Assembly: GCA_033722075.1 (NCBI GenBank)
Contig: JAWVZU010000025.1
Location: 1 to 21,908, forward strand
Reading direction: 5' to 3'
From: JAWVZU01 sp033722075
GTDB lineage: Bacteria; Pseudomonadota; Gammaproteobacteria; Xanthomonadales; SZUA-38
Length of the DNA stretch: 21,908 bases
The translations under genes and the position numbers were made by a program. Shown here piece by piece: positions 15,362-21,908 of this stretch (position 1 is its first letter; each line of letters starts with the position of its first letter). A model generated the notes under the pieces. That model had not been told where the DNA came from. It saw nothing but the letters and a program-made list of their open reading frames with translations, and made no database searches.

Positions 15362-17014
15362 TCAGGCCTCCGGATAGAGCGGTTTGAGGACCGGAACGCG
15401 GTTGGAGGTTTCCGCCGTGGGCGAGGCGAAGATATCCTGCCTGACCTGTTCTCCCAGGGTTGTGCCATCCCAGGTTTCGCCCGGCTCCCGGTACAGCACC
15501 TCATCCAGGGCGAGGACCGCCCGGCGTGCCTCGGGGTCAGGGATGCGCTGCGCCACGCTGCCCAGGTTGCGGACCGGTTGCCCCGCCACTACGGTCGCCC
15601 AACCGATAAGCGCTCTGGCCGCCGTGTCCGGGTCATTGGCGTCACAGGCCGCTCGCAGGCGGCTTCGCCATTGGCGGGCCTTCAGCAGGCGATCCGCGTC
15701 GTCGCTGGTGCGACCATTGCCGCGGGCGCCCCGCCTCTCCCACTGCCAGGCAGCCAGCGTAGCCAGCCACAGGGCCAAGGCCCCAAGCGCGATCCAGCGC
15801 CAGTAGCCGGGTTGCGGCGCGCCTCCCGGATTGGCGCTCACGATATCCGCCGGCGTCGGCGGTGGCGTCACGCCGAGTGCCCCCGGCTGAACCACGATCT
15901 CCCGTGCCGGAATCACCGCCTCGCGCATCTCGTCATTGACCGTATCCCACCAGGGGATCCGGATTTCCGGCAGGCGGAGAGTGCCGGCGGAATTGGGGAC
16001 CAGGGCATAACCCTGCTCGCGCTCACCGTACACCCAGGACCCATCGGTCCGGCTCTGGCTCTGCGCCTTGTCCGGATAGATCTTGACCTCGCCCAGCTCC
16101 GGCAGCTCGATTTCCGGCAACTGCACCGCAAGCAGCCCCTTGGCCTTCAGAATCAGTCGGCGCGTGGTGGGCTCCCCGACCACAAACCGGGTTTGATCAT
16201 CCGGCCAGCTTTCCTCGAGGGTCAGTTCAGCCGCGGGAAGCCAGTTCCCCGCATAACCGGGCGGTCGGGGCTGAACCTCCAGTTCCACCGCCTCGCTGGC
16301 CACGCTCACTCTTCTGCCCCGGTCGAAGATCGAATTGAACCCGCCACGATTGTCCGCGACGCGCCCCCGGAAGCGCGCCGGGGGAATCGTCATCGTCCCG
16401 CTTCTCTCCGGGAAGACGGCAAATCGACGCACCAGGACCCGGTAGCGGGTTCCCTCGATCTCGGCGCTGTCCGCCACATCTTCGCCCAGGCGTTCGACCA
16501 CCGCGTCCGGCAACGGAGGCTCGATCAGGCGGCCTTCGGTGAGGGCATTCACGTGATAGAGCCGGATCGTCAACAGGACCTGGCTGCTGACGTAGGGCGC
16601 CCGGTTCGAAACGTCCATTTCCAGGAACACCTCTTCGGCTCCGTCCCGGGCCTGGCCTCTCGGCAGGACCTTCAGTTGCAGCGGGGAGGTCCTCAACTGC
16701 CCCACGGCGACGGCCGGTACCTCGACGGTGCCGGTCGAGCGCGGTTCCAGTTCAATCGCCCACTGGGTGCGCAGTTCGCGGCGGCCCTGAACCATGCTCA
16801 GCTGAGAACTGGTCGTCGTGTCGCCAAGATAGAATTTACCTTCGAGGACAGAGTAGTCCGGCTCCATGCCGCGCGGGCTGCCGGAGCCTTCGATGATCAG
16901 GGTGACGGATTCGCCATCGAAGATCGTATCCCGGCTGAGCCTGGCGGAGAGCTCGGTCTGAGCGAAACCACTTGCGGCAACGCTCAGGAGGATCAGCAGG
17001 TTGGCCAGGCGCAT
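15362..17014 (-). CDS. batD: BatD-like protein (Oxygen_tol family)
   Basis: 550 residues with a signal peptide (MRLANLLILLSVAASGFAQ). A large periplasmic region (about 20-395) is built of beta-sandwich segments typical of BatD: TELSARLSRDTIFDGESVTL, FYLGDTTTSSQLSMVQG, and RYRVLVRRFAVFPERSGTMT, then IPPARF. One membrane helix at about 402-420 (WIALGALALWLATLAAW) is followed by a cytoplasmic helical domain of about 130 residues (LLKARQWRSRLRAACDANDP...). In the Bat system BatD sits in the membrane and probably links envelope targets to the VWA proteins. Its ATG overlaps the upstream TGA by one base (TGATG), showing translational coupling. Function beyond complex membership is not established. 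Confidence 0.9.
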   Translation of the reverse strand: MRLANLLILLSVAASGFAQTELSARLSRDTIFDGESVTLIIEGSGSPRGMEPDYSVLEGKFYLGDTTTSSQLSMVQGRRELRTQWAIELEPRSTGTVEVPAVAVGQLRTSPLQLKVLPRGQARDGAEEVFLEMDVSNRAPYVSSQVLLTIRLYHVNALTEGRLIEPPLPDAVVERLGEDVADSAEIEGTRYRVLVRRFAVFPERSGTMTIPPARFRGRVADNRGGFNSIFDRGRRVSVASEAVELEVQPRPPGYAGNWLPAAELTLEESWPDDQTRFVVGEPTTRRLILKAKGLLAVQLPEIELPELGEVKIYPDKAQSQSRTDGSWVYGEREQGYALVPNSAGTLRLPEIRIPWWDTVNDEMREAVIPAREIVVQPGALGVTPPPTPADIVSANPGGAPQPGYWRWIALGALALWLATLAAWQWERRGARGNGRTSDDADRLLKARQWRSRLRAACDANDPDTAARALIGWATVVAGQPVRNLGSVAQRIPDPEARRAVLALDEVLYREPGETWDGTTLGEQVRQDIFASPTAETSNRVPVLKPLYPEA

Positions 17015-18675
17015 CACCAGTCTTCCTCCGATTCCGGCGGCGGTTCGCCGCGCCGCCGATATTCCAGCAGGAACTTGCGGCGCAACAGGCCGCCGGGGTC
17101 GTCCGGGATTCGCCTCAGCCATTGTTCCAGCGCCTGTCTCTCTTCCTCATTCAGCGTATCCTCCTCGGCAGGCTCCGATTGCTGCTCCTCTTCGCCCTGT
17201 TGCTGCTGTTGTTGCTGTTGCTGCTGCTGTTGCTGCTCCTGGTCCTGCTGCTCGCCCGTTTCCCCTTCGGACTGCTCCGATTCCTCACTCTGATCGCCGT
17301 CCTGCTGTTCGGACTGCTGCTGTTGCTCGAGCAGTTCCTCCACCAGCTTCTTGTTGTACTCCGCGTCCTCCATACCGGGACTCCGCGCCAGTGCCTCGTT
17401 GTAGGCGCCCAGCGCCTCCTGGTAACGTTCCGCGCGGGCCAGTGCATTGCCCAGATTGTAATACCCGTCCGCAGTCTCGGACTGTGCATAGGCCTGGACA
17501 GCCGCGTCGTAGGCGCCGGCCTCGTAATAGGCATTGCCTCTTCGGATCGGATCCTCGGCCAGGCGTGCCGCCTCCCTGAGATCACCGGCCTCCAGGGCGG
17601 CTTCGGCTCGCTGCTCCGGGTTCTTCCACAGCGCGTTCCATTCCAGCGCTCCCGCCGGCTCCATCGGCGCCAGCCACGCAACCGCCAGAACGAGCACCAC
17701 GCCGCGCCGAAATGCCAGAACCGCCAATGGCAAGAGGAGCAGCACCAGCCATGGGCCTTCATCACGCCAGGCTTCACCCTCGCGATCGCTGTCCCGGACG
17801 GCGGAGTCGTCAGTCCCGCCCCCGAGCAATCGTCCCAGGTCCTCATCGTCGGCGGTGATCGGAACAAACTGTCCGTTACCCGCGGATGCCAGCCGCTGCA
17901 GGGCTTCCGCATCCAGCTGGGCGATGACGATGTTTCCGTCCGGGCTCTTCAGTACCCCCGCATCGCCGAGCGGAATGGGCGCGCCCTGCACCGTGCCGAT
18001 GCCCAGCACGGAGGTTCGGATTCCCTCGCCGGCCAGACGCCGGGCCGTCTCGATCGCCACGTCCGATACCGAATCGGTCATGAGCAGGATCTCGCCGCCG
18101 CTTTCAACCCGACGAATCAGTTCTGCCGCCAGTTCCAGCGCCTCGTCCGCCTCGCTGCCGGCCGCCGGCATGATATCCGGGTGCAGGGGATCCACCATGG
18201 CGGTGATCGTGTTCGCGTCGTCGGTCAGCGGTGAGACGACGAAAGCCTCCCCCGCGTAGGCCACCAGCCCGACCTGGCCTTCTTCGATCCGATCGAGAAT
18301 GTCTATCAGCTTGAAGCGCGCCTGCGAGATCCGGTCTGGCCGCAGGTCGCCGGCAAGCATCGAGCGGGAAAGGTCGATGGCGATGACCAGCGCTCGCTCC
18401 GCCCGAAACAGCGACTCCGCCTGCTTGCGGAACGTCGGACCGGCAGCTGCCAGCACGGCGACAATCCAGGCGGCCACGATCAACCAGCGCCACAAGGAAC
18501 GATCCGCTCCGTCCTCACCGGTCTTCAGATAGGCAAGCAGGTTCGGTTGCGCAATCCGGTCCCACGCGCTGAGGCGCGACGCCATGCCTTTCAGCCACCA
18601 GGCAAACACCGGGGCCAGGAGTAGCAGCCACAGCCATTCCGGGCGCAGGAAGTGGAACTCATCCAGGGGGATCAT
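17014..18675 (-). CDS. BatB-BatC fusion: VWA domain, TPR repeats and poly-Gln tract
   Basis: 553 residues. Two membrane helices at about 13-30 and 62-79 flank a BatA/BatB N-terminal segment. The VWA domain covers about 95-285 with a complete MIDAS: DLSRS at 101-105, Thr151 or its neighbour in PLTDD, and Asp201 in MTDS. A further membrane helix at about 308-336 leads to a periplasmic TPR region at about 350-445 (RGNAYYEAGAYDAAVQAYAQ, YYNLGNALARAERYQEALGA), which is the BatC part. Then comes an extremely Gln/Glu/Ser-rich stretch at about 447-505, including some 13 consecutive Gln. The C-terminal 45 residues (LNEEERQALEQWLRRIPDDPGGLLRRKF) match the end of BatC-type proteins. In Bacteroides and Leptospira BatB and BatC are often separate genes. 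ATGA overlap with batA supports one complex. Confidence 0.93.
   Translation of the reverse strand: MIPLDEFHFLRPEWLWLLLLAPVFAWWLKGMASRLSAWDRIAQPNLLAYLKTGEDGADRSLWRWLIVAAWIVAVLAAAGPTFRKQAESLFRAERALVIAIDLSRSMLAGDLRPDRISQARFKLIDILDRIEEGQVGLVAYAGEAFVVSPLTDDANTITAMVDPLHPDIMPAAGSEADEALELAAELIRRVESGGEILLMTDSVSDVAIETARRLAGEGIRTSVLGIGTVQGAPIPLGDAGVLKSPDGNIVIAQLDAEALQRLASAGNGQFVPITADDEDLGRLLGGGTDDSAVRDSDREGEAWRDEGPWLVLLLLPLAVLAFRRGVVLVLAVAWLAPMEPAGALEWNALWKNPEQRAEAALEAGDLREAARLAEDPIRRGNAYYEAGAYDAAVQAYAQSETADGYYNLGNALARAERYQEALGAYNEALARSPGMEDAEYNKKLVEELLEQQQQSEQQDGDQSEESEQSEGETGEQQDQEQQQQQQQQQQQQQGEEEQQSEPAEEDTLNEEERQALEQWLRRIPDDPGGLLRRKFLLEYRRRGEPPPESEEDW
17197..17235 (-). repeat. CAG/CAA trinucleotide tract encoding poly-glutamine
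   Basis: Thirteen in-frame CAG or CAA codons in a row, with more Gln codons on both sides. The mix of the two codons limits but does not prevent slippage. It lies in the linker of the BatB-BatC fusion between the TPR region and the C-terminal segment. Confidence 0.9.
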
Positions 18676-19670
18676 GTCGCGGTCATCCCGAACAACCGGC
18701 TGCGCAGCGCGCTGCGCCGGAAGATGAGTACGAAGACACAGGCCATAGCGCCGAGCAACGGCCAGAAATGCAGGTCACGGCGGGGGCGGACCACTTCGCT
18801 GTCGCTGGCCACCGGCTCCAGCTGGTCCAGTTCGCGGTAGATTCGGACCAGCTCGGCGGTCTCCCGGGCGCGAAAATACAAGCCACCCGTGGTTCGGGCA
18901 ATTGCCTTCAGCGTGCCCTCGTCCAGGTCGGCGGAAGGGTTCACCCGCCGGGCGCCGAACAGGCTGTTGACCATCATCTCGTCTGCCCCCACGCCGATCG
19001 TGTAGATCTTGATTTCCTCCTGGCCGGCCAACTGGGCTGCCTTCAACGGCTGAACGGCCCCGGCGGTGTTGGCGCCATCGGTCAGCAGTACGAGGACCTT
19101 CTCATCGTGCGGCTGCTCCCGCAGCCGTTTTACGGCCAGGCCGATCGCGTCGCCGATTGCGGTTTCCTTGCCGGCCAGTCCGATCACAGCCTCTTCGAGC
19201 ATCTGCGCTGTGGTATCGCGGTCGAAGGTCAGAGGCGTCTGCAGGTAGGCGCGGCGGCCGAACAGGATCAGGCCCACCCGGTCGCCGGTGCGCCGTTCCA
19301 GGAAATCGCCGACGACGGCTTTCACGACGTCCAGGCGGGTTGCCGACCGATCGCCGAGGAACATGTCGGCTGTCTCCATGCTGCCGGAGATGTCGACCGC
19401 GAGCAGCAGGTCCCGTCCCGTGGCTGGAAGCTTGATGGGCTCGTCGACCCACTGGGGTCTAGCCGCGGCCAGGACCAGCAGCGCCCAGCCGAGCACGCTC
19501 CAGAACCAGTCCATGGCACTACCGCTGTCCTGGCGCGCGAGCCGGGCGATGCGGGTGTAAAAGGGCACTCGTACCGCGCCCTGGGCGCGATGTGCTGGCG
19601 GCAAGACGAGCCGGACCAGGATCGGCAGCGGCAGGGCCGCGAACAGCCAGGGCCAGGCAAACTCGATCAT
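18672..19670 (-). CDS. batA: BatA-like VWA membrane protein
   Basis: 332 residues, the usual length. An N-terminal BatA segment with membrane helices at about 5-22 and 54-71 is followed by the VWA domain (about 85-285). Its MIDAS is perfect: DISGS at 93-97, Thr148 in LTFDRD, and Asp198 in LLTDGAN. A final membrane helix lies at about 302-318 with a basic tail. The metal site allows binding of an acidic residue in a partner, as in integrins and other MoxR-linked VWA proteins. The ATG overlaps the DUF4381 stop by four bases and its own stop overlaps the next ATG by four, so all three are made together. A GGAG site precedes the start. Products are linked to stress or oxygen tolerance in other bacteria; here that is inference. 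Confidence 0.93.
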   Translation of the reverse strand: MIEFAWPWLFAALPLPILVRLVLPPAHRAQGAVRVPFYTRIARLARQDSGSAMDWFWSVLGWALLVLAAARPQWVDEPIKLPATGRDLLLAVDISGSMETADMFLGDRSATRLDVVKAVVGDFLERRTGDRVGLILFGRRAYLQTPLTFDRDTTAQMLEEAVIGLAGKETAIGDAIGLAVKRLREQPHDEKVLVLLTDGANTAGAVQPLKAAQLAGQEEIKIYTIGVGADEMMVNSLFGARRVNPSADLDEGTLKAIARTTGGLYFRARETAELVRIYRELDQLEPVASDSEVVRPRRDLHFWPLLGAMACVFVLIFRRSALRSRLFGMTAT

Positions 19671-20152
19671 GGCGCGGCTCCGGCGGCGGCGCGCTCGATC
19701 CAGCGATGCGCCAGACGGCGCAGGCCATCCACCGGCAGTTGGCCCAAGCGCTCGGGGGCTTGATACTGCTCCGCAGCGACGAACCGAGCCGCCGCCGCGA
19801 GTTCCGGGTCATCGGGGTCCACCGCGAGCAGCGTCCGTTCCCATTCGACCCCATGGGCCCCAGCCGCGCTCGCCTGCCCGATGCGGTAGATCAGAAGCCG
19901 CTTCAGGAAGGCTGCCAACTCATGGAGAAACGCCAGCTCCCGGCCTTGCTGCAGCAGCTGTTCTGCACTCTCGAACTCCTGCATGAGGGCCTTCTGCAAC
20001 TGCCGGCGACGCCAGGCGCGAAACAGCCGGTAGCCGCCATAAGCCGCCAGAACGAGGAACAGCGCAGCCAGAACCCACCAGCCGGGCGCCAGAGGCCACC
20101 AATCCGGCGCCACTGCCGCATGCACGTCTCGCAGAGGCAGTTCCTGGTTCAT
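19667..20152 (-). CDS. DUF4381 membrane protein
   Basis: 161 residues. The N-terminus (LPLRDVHAAVAPDWWPLAPG) is the DUF4381 signature. It is followed by one membrane helix at about 25-43 (WWVLAALFLVLAAYGGYRLF), a basic helix, and a soluble helical domain (AEQLLQQGRELAFLHELAAF, LKRLLIYRIG, then FVAAEQYQAPERLG). The family has no known activity and is found almost only between DUF58 and VWA genes of MoxR operons, where it is thought to be part of the same membrane complex. Both ends overlap their neighbours by four bases (ATGA), so its expression is tied to theirs. Confidence 0.9.
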   Translation of the reverse strand: MNQELPLRDVHAAVAPDWWPLAPGWWVLAALFLVLAAYGGYRLFRAWRRRQLQKALMQEFESAEQLLQQGRELAFLHELAAFLKRLLIYRIGQASAAGAHGVEWERTLLAVDPDDPELAAAARFVAAEQYQAPERLGQLPVDGLRRLAHRWIERAAAGAAP

Positions 20153-21078
20153 CGCCGCGCGCCCCGGGTTTTTGCAAAGAGCTGGGCGACGACGTCGATC
20201 GCCTCTTCGCGCGGATCGCTGGGCACGACCGGGATCCCGAACCCGGCCAGACGATCGCGGGCCCGCTGGGCGATACCGACGACACCGGCTTCGAACATCT
20301 GGCGGCTCCCGCGGGCGCGCAGGTCGAGTACCGCCTGGTCACCGCGGCCATCGGCTACCGGATACACGCCGGGCGGCGGAATTTCCCGTTCCAGCGCGTC
20401 GAGAACCTGGAAGGCGGCCAGATCGTTATGCTGGCGGATGCGGGACAAGTGGCGATCACACTCGTCGTCCATGGACATGAAATCGCTCACCATGATGACC
20501 AGGCTGCCCGGCCTGAGCACCCGCCGCAGGCGGATCAGGGCCTCACAAAGGCCGTGTTCCGAATAGCTGGCGGTCGTGCTGGCCCGCGCTTCGAAAGCCT
20601 GCTCGATGATACCGAGATAGCGCATCATCCCCCGGCGTCCGCCCCGTGGACGTATTTCCTGGTGGTTGAGGCTGTCCCAGTAGACGAGACCCCCGATGCG
20701 ATCGCCGCGCCGCACTGCAGCCCAGCCGACCAGCGCAGCGATTTCGGCCGCGAGTACCGCCTTCAAGCGCCGCTGGGTTCCGAAGAACATGGCCGCTTCC
20801 AGGTCCAGCAGGACAATGACCGGCCGCTCTCGCTCTTCCTGGAAGATCTTGGTGTGCGGCCGGCCGGTGCGCGCGGTCACCCGCCAGTCGAGATTGCGGA
20901 TGTCGTCGCCCGGCTCATAGTGCCTGGATTCCAGGTAATCCACACCGCGGCCCCGGAAACGCGACAGGTGGGCCCCTGCGATTACCGAACTGACCGGACG
21001 GCGCCCGCCAAGCACAAGATTGCGCGCGAGGTGGCGCAAACGGATCAGTTCGTCGGTGGATACGGTCGTTGTGGCCAT
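20149..21078 (-). CDS. DUF58 protein (degenerate VWA, MoxR partner)
   Basis: 309 residues with no membrane segment, so cytoplasmic or peripheral. The DUF58 core motif is complete at about 46-80: VDYLESRHYEPGDDIRNLDW, then RVTARTGRPHTKIFQEERE. The following VWA-like strand reads LLDLEAAM at 90-97, where a working MIDAS would have DxSxS; the serines are missing, so metal binding is doubtful, as is common in DUF58. Members act next to MoxR ATPases and are presumed adaptors between the ATPase and its membrane VWA partners. It starts 76 bases after the moxR stop, with no terminator visible between them, so it is probably in the same transcript. The ATG at 21078 is the first in frame after the family N-terminus (STDELIRLRHLARNL). 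Confidence 0.93.
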   Translation of the reverse strand: MATTTVSTDELIRLRHLARNLVLGGRRPVSSVIAGAHLSRFRGRGVDYLESRHYEPGDDIRNLDWRVTARTGRPHTKIFQEERERPVIVLLDLEAAMFFGTQRRLKAVLAAEIAALVGWAAVRRGDRIGGLVYWDSLNHQEIRPRGGRRGMMRYLGIIEQAFEARASTTASYSEHGLCEALIRLRRVLRPGSLVIMVSDFMSMDDECDRHLSRIRQHNDLAAFQVLDALEREIPPPGVYPVADGRGDQAVLDLRARGSRQMFEAGVVGIAQRARDRLAGFGIPVVPSDPREEAIDVVAQLFAKTRGARR

Positions 21079-21154
21079 GCTTCAGTGGCATCGAGATTGG
21101 ATGGACGAGCGGCGCGCACGCCGAGGCCATGGGCGCATCAATGGAAGATACAAC

Positions 21155-21908
21155 CTATGGGATCGGAACGCGGTCCAGAAGTTCGCTCACGAGCCGGTTG
21201 CTGTCGATGCCCTCGGCTTCGGCCTCGAAGGACATCAATACCCGGTGGCGCAGGACGTCATGGGCTACCGCATGAATGTCCTCCGGGGACACGTAATCCC
21301 TCCCGTGGAGAAAGGCGTGGGCGCGCGAGCATCGATCGATGGCGATGGTCGCTCGCGGGCTCGCCCCGTAGCTGACCCAGTCAGCCAGGTCATCGCCATA
21401 GCGCTCCGGATCCCGGGTCGCCAGGACCAGTTCGATGATGTAGCGCTCCAGCGTATCCGCGAGGTGGAGATCGAGTACGGCCCGCTGGGCATCAAACACA
21501 TCTTCCTGAGTCAGCATGACCTCAGGAACCTGTCGTTCTCCCAGCAACTCCCGCGCCTGGTCGCGGGCCAGAGCCAGAATCGCCTTCTCCGCCGTTTCGT
21601 CCGGATAGTCGATCGAAACATGCATCAGAAAACGGTCCAGCTGCGCTTCCGGCAGGGGGTAGGTCCCTTCCTGTTCGATCGGGTTCTGGGTGGCCATGAC
21701 GAGAAACAGGCGGGGCAGCTCGTAGGTGATACGGCCCACGGTCACCTGCCGCTCGCCCATCGCCTCCAGCAGGGCGGATTGGACTTTGGCGGGCGCGCGA
21801 TTGACCTCGTCGGCGAGAATAAGGTTGTGGAAAATCGGACCTCGCTGAAACTCGAAAGTGCCTTCCTTCGGCCGGTAGATTTCCGTGCCGGTCAGGTCTG
21901 CCGGCAAC
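21155..21908 (-). CDS. MoxR-family AAA+ ATPase, N-terminal part beyond window
   Basis: About 250 residues are in view; the gene continues past the right edge, and the TTG at 21907 is an internal Leu codon (LPADLTGTEIY is a conserved internal block of the family). Seen here are the Walker B motif in LILADEVNRAPAKVQSALLE, sensor 1 in VMATQNPIEQEGTYPLPEAQ, the arginine-finger region LDRFLM, and the C-terminal lid with VSYGASPRATI (sensor 2 Arg) and HDVLRHRVLMSFEAEAEG. Walker A must lie outside the window. MoxR ATPases act as chaperone-like remodelers together with VWA proteins, here those encoded downstream. It is the first visible gene of the operon. Confidence 0.95.
   Translation of the reverse strand, partial: LPADLTGTEIYRPKEGTFEFQRGPIFHNLILADEVNRAPAKVQSALLEAMGERQVTVGRITYELPRLFLVMATQNPIEQEGTYPLPEAQLDRFLMHVSIDYPDETAEKAILALARDQARELLGERQVPEVMLTQEDVFDAQRAVLDLHLADTLERYIIELVLATRDPERYGDDLADWVSYGASPRATIAIDRCSRAHAFLHGRDYVSPEDIHAVAHDVLRHRVLMSFEAEAEGIDSNRLVSELLDRVPIP

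Noticed and set aside
13633..15387. 584-codon plus-strand frame opposite the amidohydrolase
   Set aside because: High GC leaves the antisense strand open; the minus strand has all amidohydrolase metal motifs.
17197..17235. Trinucleotide tract as a CRISPR or non-coding microsatellite
   Set aside because: It is in frame within the BatB-BatC fusion, encodes Gln only, and has no spacer structure.
15275..18234. Long plus-strand frames opposite batD and the BatB-BatC gene, including a Leu-rich or Cys-rich stretch
   Set aside because: The Leu and Cys runs are antisense readings of the poly-Gln codons, and no domain is visible in either frame.

Overview
The window is compact, high-GC bacterial DNA with overlapping genes, ATG/GTG/TTG starts and almost no empty space. 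Gene content (MoxR/DUF58/DUF4381/BatA/BatB/BatD block, SufT, orphan ParA, a propeller-type diguanylate cyclase, a MAPEG protein of the YecN type) points to a gammaproteobacterium, most likely near Xanthomonadales/Lysobacterales or a Wenzhouxiangella-like lineage. That placement is an inference from gene content, not from a marker gene. I see no tRNA, rRNA, CRISPR array, insertion sequence or phage module.

Left part (1-5424). A very large membrane-anchored ankyrin-repeat protein runs leftward off the edge of the window. It is open from its ATG at 3393 to base 1 (1131 codons, no stop). Divergent from it, a small protein of unknown function and a GT2 glycosyltransferase form a likely bicistron, followed by a MAPEG-family membrane protein. 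The middle part (5441-9009) holds an ADP-ribose-pyrophosphatase-like Nudix hydrolase that seems to start at CTG, a secreted TPR/beta-propeller protein, and a two-gene nuclease unit: HNH endonuclease then 5'-3' exonuclease, 4 bases apart. Next come a 1016-residue membrane diguanylate cyclase with a periplasmic propeller sensor (9010-12060), a divergent stand-alone SufT (12137-12688), and an orphan ParA ATPase (12747-13514).

Right part (13693-21908, all minus strand). This is one tightly packed operon, read from right to left: MoxR AAA+ ATPase (its start is outside the window), DUF58 protein, DUF4381 protein, BatA-type VWA protein, a fused BatB-BatC (VWA, TPR and poly-glutamine), BatD, then a secreted YtcJ-like amidohydrolase. 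Within it, four junctions overlap by 1-4 bases and the amidohydrolase starts 1 base after the batD stop. The operon looks like a membrane-associated chaperone/VWA complex in which the cytoplasmic MoxR ATPase works with envelope VWA proteins. The appended amidohydrolase is the unusual member.

The most interesting items are the two-block ankyrin membrane protein, the CTG-initiated Nudix gene, an operator-like inverted repeat inside the HNH promoter, the BatB-BatC fusion with its glutamine tract, and the amidohydrolase coupled to the Bat operon. I did not find a clearly new multi-gene system. The best candidates are the HNH/exonuclease pair and the ankyrin / small-protein / glycosyltransferase neighbourhood.
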